A stretch of 64,000 nucleotides of DNA from Oidiodendron maius Zn (Eukaryota > Ascomycota > Leotiomycetes > Myxotrichaceae), in assembly GCA_000827325.1 (NCBI GenBank), contig KN832871.1:1736001-1800000 (forward strand), in the 5' to 3' direction. The notes beneath the pieces are model-generated. The model made no database searches. It was not told the DNA's origin and worked only from the letters and a program-made list of their open reading frames with translations. The position numbers and the translations under genes are program-made. Shown in pieces: positions 31,733-42,225 of the stretch (positions within the stretch are counted from its first letter, which is position 1; each line of letters starts with the position of its first letter).

Positions 31733-33088
31733 TTACAGGCCTACAGCCTCTCTCACAATAGCCATAGTCGCGTCGGCACTGTCCCTCGCCTTTTTGGCCC
31801 CAATCCTTTCGACATGATCAACATACGCCCCGTTGCCTTCCTGCATAACCTCATGCCATCGTTTCCGAATAGGATCAAGGTGGTCCGAGATCGTGTCTGC
31901 CACGATCTTCTTGAACGCGCCTAATCCGAGGTTAGCATGTACTTTACCTAGCTCCTCCGGACTCCTGCCCTGTGCGTCGAAATGGGATAGTAGTTGCAGG
32001 AGGTTAGAGACGGCAGGCCGGTTATCTGGGTCATAGGAGACAGAGTTTATGGAGTCCGTGAGTGCGGTTTTGAGTTTCTGGTGGATCTCCTTCGCCGAAT
32101 CCGTGATGAGGATGCGGGACCGAGGGTCTGAATGTGACTTTGACATCTTAAGGTGGGGTTCCTGAAGGGACATGACCCGCTTTGCTGGTGCTTTGGATAA
32201 TTCAGTCACATTCCTGGGTGGGATGTGGGGTTACTTACACAAGATTGTTTTTGGCGATACAAGACGAGGACCGTATGCATGATTGAAATTCGTGACGCAC
32301 TCGCGAGAGAATTCTAAATGTTGACTTTGGTCCTCTCCTACAGGTACATGAGTTGCCCTGGATAAGGTTAACAAGGGGTGCTTGCGTGCAGATTTCAGAG
32401 GTAGAGATACCGGTGGACTAAGATGTCTGCGGCTTGGAGAACAGGATATGAGAATAGGCCAAGTTTAAGCTTTGACTTGCTACTTTCTTCTAGGGGGGAT
32501 GCATCTTCAGGCAAAGATAGCTTGCTCTAAAAATTGATGAGCCTTAGAAATGTGGAGGGTTATCTTCAGACAGACCTTCCACTGTGTCATTCGAGACAAG
32601 TAGCCCATCGACGCCGTTGTGCTGAGAATCCACATTAGCTCTGAATGAGCAGGGACCTGCTAGATTGTCAGACATTACACTCAAATATACAATCTTTCAC
32701 TCACAGAGGACTGATAAAATAGAATTGAACGCTCAGGATCCAGTCCGATCGCTAGGAGCGTTGCTATCCCTTCCCTCTTCCATTGCTTCAGCAGCCGAGG
32801 ATCTTGAGGAATAGTTATGGCATGCAAATCTACGATTGAGTAGAGCAATCTCGTTGCCGTTGATGAGCTCTCTTGAAGCTTAACCCACTGCTGCAAGGCC
32901 CCAAGATAGTTCCCCAGGTGCGGTACTCCAGTTGGTTGAATACCAGAAAATATCACATGATCAGTCGACTGGTTTGCTGCTTCCGTCGCTAGAGATCGCC
33001 GATCGGATTGGCGGCCTACTGAGCAGAAGAATAATGATGGGACTTTGGCAGTAAGGGGATTGCGGACACGTTTACACGCCGCAAGCAT
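31733..33088 (-). CDS. MSW1: Mitochondrial tryptophanyl-tRNA synthetase
   Basis: Five exons: 33088..32705, 32656..32576, 32526..32411, 32357..32239, 32190..31733; introns 48-53 bp; 385 aa. A class I synthetase that charges mitochondrial tRNA-Trp. There is a basic presequence (residues 1-34), then [17 protein letters not shown] with the HIGH-type motif HLGN at 57-60, [47 protein letters not shown], and the KMSKS loop at 248-252. The ending VREAVGL is typical. Length fits bacterial-type TrpRS plus a presequence. All four junctions are confirmed by conserved words across them. Confidence 0.97.
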
Positions 33089-33551
33089 GGCGAACGCTGG
33101 AGGTGGTTGTATACGTTGTAATTTCTTGTGACAAGCACAGTTCTATACATATTTTTCTTGATTCAGCTTAGCGCCGCATATACCTTTTCTCAGTCCACAA
33201 CCACAAAACGCACAATAACCAAGCCAGGTTATATCAGAAAATATAGGCTATCAGTCCATGCTGTCAATTGCTGAATTTTGAAACTTTTGACCCTGAGCAA
33301 ATCCAAATTTTGACTTTTGCTCTGCATTTAGAGATCCGCCGTTTGATTGTCATGAAAGCCTCGAATCAATTTAATCTTTGCCATATCCAACTATGAGGAA
33401 CCTTGGACTATAGCAAATCACATTTGATTCCGTACAGTACATATCTTATGATACATTGTATACCCTTTAATGTAGCCTGAACTCCTGCCAGCCGCTCTGG
33501 TATGCATAGTATTTTCGGGATGTCCATCCCGTACAGCAACATACATTGCCT
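33089..33551. other. Intergenic region upstream of MSW1
   Basis: 463 bp, AT-rich, between the MSW1 start and the RSM10 stop (both minus strand). No gene or motif I can support. Confidence 0.5.
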
Positions 33552-34597
33552 TCAATTATAGGTAGGGGGATTCAGAGGTAGCGGGTCGATTCTGGTCTTT
33601 GGGCCTTCTCTTCCTCTCATGAAGGTCTTTTTGTCTATCATCTCCAACACTTTCTCAGCGACAGCATCTTTCCTTGACAGTCCTATAAGGGACCATTTGG
33701 AGTCTAAGTCCTTTTTAAGTTCCTCCATGCTGGCATCCATGGTCTTTCCAACACCTAAGTAGTACAGCATCAGCTGGTGCCCGCTAACTGTCCGTGTTCT
33801 CTTAGATCTTACCGAGCTTCTCATAGTTCCATACGTTTGCTTTCATACCAATACCATAGTACGCGTGCTCCATCAAGAATGCCAACCATACTTGAACCGT
33901 CTCCGGGTTCCCATCCTTAATCTGAATAAGCCTTCGCAGAGTCTTCCTCTCGAAATTCTCCTGCGATTTCTTGTGTATGAAGTGTGCTCTGGGAACAGTC
34001 CACCTCTCTACGATCCGCGGTAAAGGCACTGGACCACTTGCTGGCAGACCCAGGTAGTATGCCGCTCTGAGTGCGAAGTCCGCGAAGAATTCGAGATTTC
34101 GTACACTGTAAGAGCGCATTTGTAGATCGCATGAAGGAATACCGTACTCCGCTTGGCGTCGCAAAGGTCGTAAGTAAACTGCCTGCACGGCTCGAGGTAA
34201 TCGCACATCGATCAACTCATCTGGGTCCATATGGCTTGGAGCGGGTGTGTAGGCATGTCTAAAAGAAGGTCAGTGAGGTCGCGAGGTAACAGAGGTAATA
34301 GAGTGCACACTTTGAAGGATTGCTTTGCGAGTCCACTGCTGCTGGAAGCTGGCTCCTAATTTCCGTTAATATATGATACTATTTATGTAGATGAGACCGG
34401 CCCATACGCTGAATCCGACAATTGCCTCCTCGAGAGGGCTGGATCTGGGAGTTGAGCTCGGGTTGAACTTAGAAGAGGATTCATCTGTAAATCGTGAGAT
34501 TTCATCACTCGATTCCGCCATGGTGATTTGAGGCACTAACTATGGTCTGACGACTGAGAATACGCCATGGCAGGCGTATTGAAACCGAGCTGGCCAT
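33552..34597 (-). CDS. RSM10: Mitochondrial 37S ribosomal protein S10 (uS10m)
   Basis: Five exons: 34597..34541, 34484..34398, 34355..34309, 34258..33813, 33754..33552; introns 56, 42, 50 and 58 bp; 279 aa. The first exon gives the presequence MASSVSIRLPWRILSRQ. Exons 2-3 are a low-complexity linker. Exon 4 holds the uS10 domain: LPRAVQAVYLRPLRR, CDLQMRSYSVRNLEFFADFA, GPVPLPRIVERWTVPRAHF and KKSQENFERKTLRRL. The C-terminal extension is fungal-type. The 42-bp intron is the shortest I place in this window. The start far upstream was found by requiring a presequence and a continuous frame; the conspicuous ATG inside exon 4 would lack the targeting signal. Confidence 0.9.
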
Positions 34598-36012
34598 GCC
34601 TGATAGATGGTTGGTGATGCCGGTTATCTAGGAGCATGCACTTTCGCGATGCTGTCAAAAGATTTCTAAACTCGGTTACTAAATTGAGCTAAGCTTTCAT
34701 GAACTGCTCCTAGGCCCACCTTCAAAGCCTCCCAATTAGAGCACCGGACTTAAAAAGTCTTGGATAATTCTCCCGATTAGATTACTCTTTGGAGTTCTAT
34801 AAGATTGCAAAGTGGGTAAGGAAAGTCTGGGGCCAAGATCACGATCCACGTATAAGAATCATCTGCGTATTTTCATTATTTTTGGTGTCCAACAGCGGCA
34901 AATCGAGACTCCTTACAACAAGAGCATAGGCTTTCTAAATGGTACAGGCGAGCTCTTCAATACTTGTTTACTCTGCTTATCTACTCTTGTGAACGTGCCG
35001 CAGAAATGCAGAGCTTGTGATGATCGTAAAGCTTCACTTTATTTTGATATGTAACGCTAAATTCTGGTCTCCCGCATGATGGAATACTAATGTTTGGATA
35101 TGTTGCTTCGTTAAGAATATCTATAGTTTGGATGAATGATAGGGCACAGGAAGTTTAACTCTTAAGCTCAATTGACGCAAGATTTCAGGTATTACAAAGT
35201 CAACACCTTGCAGAGCTCGAAATTCCTAAATTCAAGTGAGTCTTCTAGGATGTAAATCTGCATAGGTGGGTTGCTATGATAAAAAGTCTCCAAGATAGTA
35301 AAACCGATTGCACGAGTCACGAATGCGGCCGGAAAGCTGGTATAATATTGGTGCTGTTATTAACTATGTCGGAATAGTTCAATACTTTCAGTTATTTAAT
35401 TGACTAGCCGTTTAAGCATATCAACATGCCGGGGTGTGCGATTTTTGGGGTGTGAAATTGTTAATCTCCGTCAGCGGTCCAAGCTTGACACAATTTGGCC
35501 ATGATTCATAGCTCTGTCAGATGCATATGATGTCAATCTGTGCCGGATTGCACATTTAGCGTGGAAGGGCAGCATAACGACAAGTCAAAGATCATCTTGC
35601 ACGAAGCGTATACGTACTTGTTGGAGGACCCAAGCATGTTATGTAATGTAAGTAGTACGGAGAGCAGAGTGCTTCTGGAGCTAGGGGCAGATGTGGTTGA
35701 AATGCCCACATCACTAGAGGCTATTTTTACCTAGCATTGTGACGTACGCGTAACTGCGCATAGTCTAGTCACAAACAGTGTAGTAGTAGATCCTGGCCGA
35801 GGAGGCGATCCACAGTTGGCAGAAGGCGGGATGAAGAGTTGTCTGGATAACTCGAAGAGGGTAAAGCCAGCCATGGGAAGTGCTGCCAGCTTGCCGTGAC
35901 TCAGTCGACATGGTCAGTAGGTTCCTGAGACAATTTCCAACCCGGAGGATGCCTTGCTACATGTTTGTAGGACCTTATCGTAATATCATGGGCCGAGCGA
36001 ACAATATCGCCT
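34598..36012. other. 1.4-kb gene-free region
   Basis: Between the RSM10 start and the FCF2 stop. AT-rich, with scattered short frames starting at non-ATG codons and no recognisable protein. No tRNA (no B-box GGTTCGAATCC-like sequence seen) and no clear repeat. It may be a decayed element or simply a long promoter. Confidence 0.5.
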
Positions 36013-37014
36013 TCAACCCTTTGATATCTTATTACGCCGTTTTGCCTTTAGGTTCTTGTAAAACAGCTTTTTTCCACTGGACTTTGAGGCTTGAATTTCT
36101 CCATATTTAGCCTTGAATCGACCAGAGGCATTCTCGCTAGCGAGCACGTCTTCGACAAGAGTCCGTTTTCTGTCTTTGTTGGACAGTCTGGCGCTGAAGA
36201 ACTCTGTTGGACCCTCAATTATCGTGCCCACTTGTGAGAACTCTGGGATTTCTGGTCTTGACGACTCCTTTTTGTAGTGGCGCTGGACATATATGTTAGT
36301 GACAAAATAAGTGAGGAGGGTGTAGTCGTATCGTGCTGTACCTTAGGGTCGAGAACTGATCGCATTCGCAATAATTGAAGGTCCCGCTTAAGTTCGGGGG
36401 TCACCACTGTGGCAGGTAAATCATACCACTTCGATCCAGCCGTAGCTTTCTTAAGCTGAGTTGCAAATTAGCAGAGTTTCAGAATGAATCTGACATAAAC
36501 AGAAATTTTAATCATCTTCTCAGCGTAACTATGATTGATAAGGCATCATTTATTGCAGGGTAGCACCCAAGACGGGGCTAAAGTCTGCGTCATGTTTATT
36601 TTGGGATAAATTTTCCTCATAGAAGACTTCCTTGGGAGTGGTATACGAAAATAGCGTACCTGGGCGGCTTTGGTCTTGATCTCAATCGGGTCTTGTACAG
36701 TTCGTACCCCGCTGGACAGCTTTCTGACTGCTGTGTTCACCAAGTATGAGGATTCGACGCGGGCACCACGGGTAGAAGAGCTGATGTAAGGTGCGATGGC
36801 ATTGCCCGAAGCAACCTTGGGAATACTGGGTGGCGTGTTAAAAAAAATCTCATGCAGGCGTGCGGAAGACAGAAGCGGAGGAGTGGACATACTTTCTGGA
36901 GAAAGAAGATTCTTCGGCCTGAAGCGCGAGGCGTGGCTTTGCCTCTCTCAGTCGCTGCTCAGCATCCTTCAGGAGCTGCTTGACCTGCTCATCTGAGAGA
37001 TCTCCGTCGGTCAT
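36013..37014 (-). CDS. FCF2: rRNA-processing protein Fcf2
   Basis: Four exons: 37014..36893, 36825..36660, 36455..36342, 36282..36013; introns 67, 204 and 59 bp; 223 aa. The Fcf2 (DNTTIP2) domain is clear: GSKWYDLPATVVTPELKRDLQLLRMRSVLDPK (in two exons), RHYKKE, then FSQVGTIIEGPTEFFSARL and KDRKRTLVEDVLA, with a basic tail KAKRRNK. It is a nucleolar SSU processome factor needed for early 18S rRNA cleavages. Exon 2 is preceded by a T-run and acceptor CACCCAG. The upstream in-frame extension at 37086 starts at an ATG too, but MTDGDLSDEQ is preferred by family N-termini. Length is near yeast Fcf2 (217 aa). Confidence 0.93.
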
Positions 37015-38088
37015 GGTACAGGAGCGGTGCAGCGACAGATGGGAGAGAACGAGCAAGCTCTCGATTGTTGCTCTTTGAATTTCCATCGATTTTCTCGGCC
37101 AGAAATTTAGGCGAGGAAAGGAAGGAGGGAGCTTTGGTGCCTGAGGACACAGAAGGCAGAGAGGATCAAACCATCACTTTCATATATCCACGTGATCCAC
37201 GACGCACAATCAGGTATGAATTGGGTAAATCGAGGGAAAGAACGCTGACGAAACGACATACATCGGGCACCGTTGACCTGGATGCGCTCATCGTACAGAA
37301 CGCCTGCCCACGAGCCCCTGCCCTCCCGCCCTACCTGTATTGTGGCCGTGGCTGTGCCTGATTGACAACACACACCGTCTCTGCCTCCACGAAGCGACAG
37401 CCTCCCGTCCAGCCCGGGAAACTCATCTGCTGCCCAATCTCTAGCTGGACATCTGCATATAAACCGGTGCCCGGGTGCCCTCATGCTCGCCGCCCTCGAG
37501 CCAGCCATACAACGTACACTGCTTTCGCGCCTCTGTCTCCGCGCCGTAGGGCGAGCAATCACATCCCATTCGGCCTCCGTGCCCCAGTCAGGTGAGTGAA
37601 GAGCACCCTCGCCGTCTTATTCGCGCTGGTCCTGGTCTCAGCCTGGGTCCCTCTGGTGCCGTGTCGCTCGTCGGGACTCTGCGCACGAACCGATCGGGGG
37701 CCCAGCAGTCCTCTCCTACCGCTTGCTTACCTTTACTCCGCAAAGCTTGAGCTCCAGCTCCCACGACAACCTCGAGTATCATCATTGGCTGGTCCCGGCG
37801 ACCATCAACAACACCGCGAGTCGTCCCTCACGACCGTCGCGCAAGCACCATCTGCTGTCGTGCGGACCCCGTTGTTTGTTTGCTCTCTTCACGCGCCCTC
37901 TCACGCCTTCTTCCCGCTCGGTCAGTGTCCGCTGCAGCTCCGGTACGACGACACCGCGCAAACGCTTTGCAGCGTCCACGCCAATTGCCTGGCAGCGAAA
38001 CCCTCGTGGGCAACGTGCTTCTGACACCCGTTGACGGCGGAAGACGAAGATCGCACGCCGCGCCCAGACGTCTCGGGATCGCGAGACC
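37015..38088. other. Divergent FCF2/HAP5 region with GC-rich HAP5 leader
   Basis: 1.07 kb. CACGTGAT is at 37189..37196, on the FCF2 side. From about 37370 to 38088 the sequence is GC- and CT-rich, with many overlapping frames of no recognisable content. A perfect donor consensus (CAGGTGAGT at 37590) suggests a 5'-UTR intron of HAP5. I cannot choose its acceptor. Confidence 0.5.
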
Positions 38089-39253
38089 ATGGAGCAGAAT
38101 CCACCGGGCTCGTCGCACGGCCAGCCCCAACGACAGCCGCCAGTCTATGATACCAACCATGGAGGTCATTACGGTACGTCCGCATCCCTAGCGCATGGCA
38201 AACGGTACCTTCCCCATCCATTGGCACAGGCTGACGTGTTCGCGCAACAGGTGCCGCTGCGACAGTATGTGCCCACGCGACATCTATCATCCTAGACGTT
38301 AGCTAACTCGCGAGCAGCTCTCCGGCCAAGGCTATGCGCCCGTCCCAGAGTTGTACACGGGACTATGGGCAAATGTATGTATTACTACCTAGCGAACAAG
38401 TAAGATGAGGCTAATCCGGAGCCCAGGTGAACCAAGGCCTGCATGGCACATATAAAGACATTCTGACCACCTACTGGCAACAGATAATCAGTCACCTTGA
38501 AACCGAAACGCACGACTACAAGCTGCATCAGCTCCCCCTCGCCCGCATCAAGAAAGTCATGAAGGCCGATCCAGAGGTCAAGATGATCTCCGCCGAAGCC
38601 CCAATCCTGTTCGCAAAGGGTTGCGACATCTTCATTACGGAGCTTACCATGCGAGCGTGGATACATGCAGAGGAGAACAAGCGCCGGACTCTTCAGAGAT
38701 CAGATATTGCATCGGCTCTAGCAAAGTCAGACATGTTTGATTTCCTGATTGATATCGTGCCTCGCGAAGAGGCATCCCACACAAGGAAGGCCCCTGGACA
38801 GCCAGCGCCCGGAGTCCCTACCACCGGAACAGGACAGCTCCCCCAGCAGCACGTCCCTCAGCAACCTGGCCACCCAGGCCACCCGACCATGCCTCCGCCA
38901 GAATATTCCCTCAGCAGCCATGGCCTTGCACCGGAGCAGGATTATCGCCAGCAGCCAAATATGTACGCCGCGCAGGTCCAGGCCGGACAGGCCGCGCCGT
39001 ACGGCGCCCCGCAACCGCAGATGTATGGGGAGATGGAGAATATCTATGGCTATCCTCAAATGCAGGCGCAGCAGGTATCTGTTCCTCGCCCTCATGATAT
39101 TGCCTAATCCTAATCCCCGAGCAGCAAATGTATCACGTGCCTCCCCGACCCCAGGACCCCGTTGGACAGGATGCAGGCCACAACTATCCACGCCATGATG
39201 GAGGCGAAGGTGATGCTGATGCGGAAGGTGAGAGGGATTATGAAGTCGGTTAA
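38089..39253 (+). CDS. HAP5: CCAAT-binding complex subunit Hap5 (NF-YC)
   Basis: Five exons: 38089..38173, 38251..38264, 38318..38374, 38427..39074, 39125..39253; introns 50-77 bp; 310 aa. Exon 2 is only 14 nt. The histone-fold domain (residues about 53-165) reads [55 protein letters not shown] and [27 protein letters not shown], the NF-YC hallmark. The C-terminal half is Pro/Gln-rich. With HapB/HapC it binds CCAAT; with HapX the complex senses iron. The N-terminal junctions rest on phase and splice consensus, and residues 29-52 are less certain than the histone fold. Convergent with SEC15. Confidence 0.93.
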
Positions 39254-39445
39254 CGGACTTCCGGAGAATGGTTACCAAATTGTGAAGCCTTTGGGTTTGA
39301 GGATAGTTGGAGTTACGCGGAAATTGCCTTTAATTGTAGTGGCTGCTTCGATTGAAGCTGTCTGATGTAATGAAAAAGCCGACTAGCATTATCTTTCGCC
39401 CGGTTTCCTCAGAGCGTGTCCTTGGTCGATCGTGAGTGTCAGTCC

Positions 39446-42225
39446 TTATCTCATTCCAAATCGGGAAGAGAAATTCGTGAGTCGTTCATTGCGCATGGGG
39501 CTTGTGACGGAGTGAGTAAGCCTGCAAATGTTAGCTAGTACATTGGAATGTAGAGGTTGAAAGGGATCTTGACTTTTCCAATATTCTCGGACCGTTCATG
39601 GCATCTACTCTTCCGAACTTCTTGTTTCTGATGGAGATGTCGAAGAATTCGTCCGAATTCTCTGTCTGCATAAGCGCCACGGTCTGCTGGAGCTCGGCCA
39701 GATTTCCCTTGAGGATCTCGGCATTCTCTAGGCTGTCGACGAATTCGGTAAGGTACTCGACATCGTTTGCGAGGGCTGCGACACCATTCATATTGATCTT
39801 CTTGACATCTGGTGAGAGTGGGAGTGCCTGTTTGTGTCAGTCTTCGGTAGAGTGGCTCGTTAGCCATGCAACTTACTAGGATCATCTCTGCTGCATGAGC
39901 GAGCGCATCGAAGTAGATGAGCTCTCTGATTTCTCGCGGTAACCCTAATAGTGTGGAGTTCATGATATTTGATAGGTATCTCGTTAGGGTCTGCATGTAG
40001 TTACTCGGCTCCGTTTCTAGCCTTGGGGCCATCCTGTTGGGTTGTCAGCAAGGAGGAAACAAGTTTATGCCTTATTACGAACCAATCATATTCTGCTGTC
40101 TCCACCAAGTCATCGATTTTGGAGTTCACAAGTTCGAAGATGCGTTTCTCAGCGGTTTTCTTGTGGCCGCGGAATTCTTCTGTGGCCTTCAGTACTATAG
40201 GCCCACCAGCAGACGAGGACGAGCGAGCAGCAATGAGGAGCTGCTCAAGTTCGGTACAGGCCGTCTCAAAGTATTCAAAATTGATGAGAATTTGCACGAT
40301 CTGCCCAAGGTACTGAGATCTCAATTTCTCAACGAGAGGTCTACAGACCTTTTCGGAAAGAAGCTGGTCGAGAGACTAGAGATGTACCAATCAGCACTAG
40401 CACTCCCTGAAAGATCGGTCGTCAACTTCGAACCTTCTTGAGTGTCTCATCAATCACATTAGGATGTTGGAAGTGATCATCGGAGAAGAAATAAAATTGG
40501 TTAAGGAAGTTGCGGATATCAATGCAACACAAGGGGTACATCTGTGAGAACGGAAGCACAAATGGGAACCTTATACTATAGTTAGAAGCAGACTAGATAG
40601 TTTGGAGTGGAAACCCACGTAAGATCTTCTCTCGGCTTGTCCGGTGTGAACCAACTGACGTTGACCACTTTGTCGTACTCATCAAGATTCCCAATGGGCA
40701 TTGGCATGTAGTCATCTGTGGACACGATCTGACAATTCTTAGACCCGATTATCAGTTGAACGGCACGTACACACCTCTTGAAAGTCATCACCAAATCTTC
40801 GTTTTAAAAGTTCGGCATATTTCTCAAAGAGTTTTAGCAAGAAATTATCCAGAGTGGATACCTGATAGCCCCAGGTCTTTACTCTAATCAGCAAATGACA
40901 GCGAAGCGCGAGGAGGCTTTCTTACATCCATAGTCTGTATGAATAAAGCTACTACTCCTTTAATCTTTAATAAAACTTCTGCATTGTCAACGGAATCCAA
41001 AGCCTTAGAGATAAGGCTCATGGCGGCATGGCAGAGCGAATTCCAAAGTTCGTCAACCTGGAGCGGTTAGTTTGTGCTTGAGCCTAGAAATATTACACGC
41101 ACATCAACTGGAGAACGGAGGCTGGGTACCCTCCTCATTGTAGCCTTCTCAATGATGGCAAAGCCTGCAATTCCTTCCAACAGACTGCTAAGACTCGACT
41201 CGCTGTCCTCATCGACGAGATTTACAGATGTTGGCAGCAGTAGCTCCTTTTGCTGTCTCCGAGTTGCAGCATAGTCTGACCGAAACTTCTCACTCTGACC
41301 AAGCGCCTCGTGGATATGCAAGCATTCGAAAAGTGGCGTGAAGTCTACTTGCAACTCATCGTTATCAAGGGCGTCGAACTCTTCGCTTTCATCAAACACA
41401 AGCTCAATTGCAGAGTTGAGCTTGAAATTCTGCAGATACGGATTTGCCTCCATGCGCTCCTTCTGTCTGGTCCGTCTCATCTCTGTGTGGTAGAAGGCAA
41501 CTTCCCCGAGGAACTGAGACGTCTCTCGTATACGATAAAGCCAGGTATTTAGATCTGTCATGACAGCCTCGGAGATGGCTTTCTGTGATGCAGGAATAGA
41601 CTTCTGGATGATGTCTGCCAACTTATGTTGAGTTGCATATTTATTTTGGATCGTGGGAATAAGATGTTCGTTTTGGAGATCGTCCAGCGCTTTTAAGGCA
41701 GCATAGTACTTCTTTTTCCGAATCAACTCGTGAGCTTGATTTACTGCATGTAAAATCTTCAACGAGTCTTTCAATGCTTCAGAAGCCTCGGCGATGTTCT
41801 GCCGAACAGCTTTCCTATCAACCAACGCCCCCTTCTGTGCCGCTAGTTTCTCTGTGCTTGCCTGAATCGACTGATTGAGTTGTAAAATCTCTGTTGTTAG
41901 AGCGGCAGTTCCTTGCCGCACTTCTTGAAGCTGATTGATTGAGGTAAGGAACTCCTCGTGCCTTGTCAGGCCAATTCTTTCAATATCTGTTTCGCGTTCC
42001 TCCGCATATTGGGATAGACTCTGCATGAGTGAAGGGGTTCGGTGGGTAAGGGTCGCATCTTTGAGGGCGGGAATTAGGTGATCGAGGTAGTCGCCATCAG
42101 AGGAAGACAGCACAATCTATGTCCTCATAGTTAAATCTGTATAAAATGCTGTATACGATGTCGGAGCATACCTGCTGTACTGCAGCTCTATAGTCGTCGT
42201 AGAGGACTTTTCGACGAGACGCCAT
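39446..42225 (-). CDS. SEC15: Exocyst subunit Sec15
   Basis: Ten exons: 42225..42172, 42116..41103, 41057..40926, 40876..40775, 40728..40619, 40569..40434, 40375..40083, 40033..39877, 39827..39574, 39521..39446; introns 45-58 bp; 775 aa. The helical-rod protein opens MASRRKVLYDDYRAA and has a coiled coil around residues 45-140 (RHEEFLTSINQLQEVRQG). Conserved words include YYAALKALDDLQNEHL, FEKYAELLKRRF, STDDYMPMPI, and TRYLSNIMNSTLLGLPREIRELIYFDAL. The tail is THSVTSPMRNERLTN...FGMR. Sec15 binds Rab Sec4/Rab11 and bridges vesicles to the exocyst. A read-through of the last donor would give a false stop at 39531; splicing to 39521 restores a conserved-looking tail. Confidence 0.95.

Noticed and set aside
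31833-34262. Short + strand frames over MSW1 and RSM10
   Set aside because: Antisense shadows of spliced genes supported by conserved motifs.
37065-38295. Many overlapping frames in the HAP5 leader, up to 151 codons on both strands
   Set aside because: High GC removes stop codons by chance; none has recognisable sequence and they conflict with each other.
39531-39573. SEC15 stop at 39531
   Set aside because: It is read-through of an intron; splicing 39574 to 39521 gives a tail ending FGMR and keeps phase.
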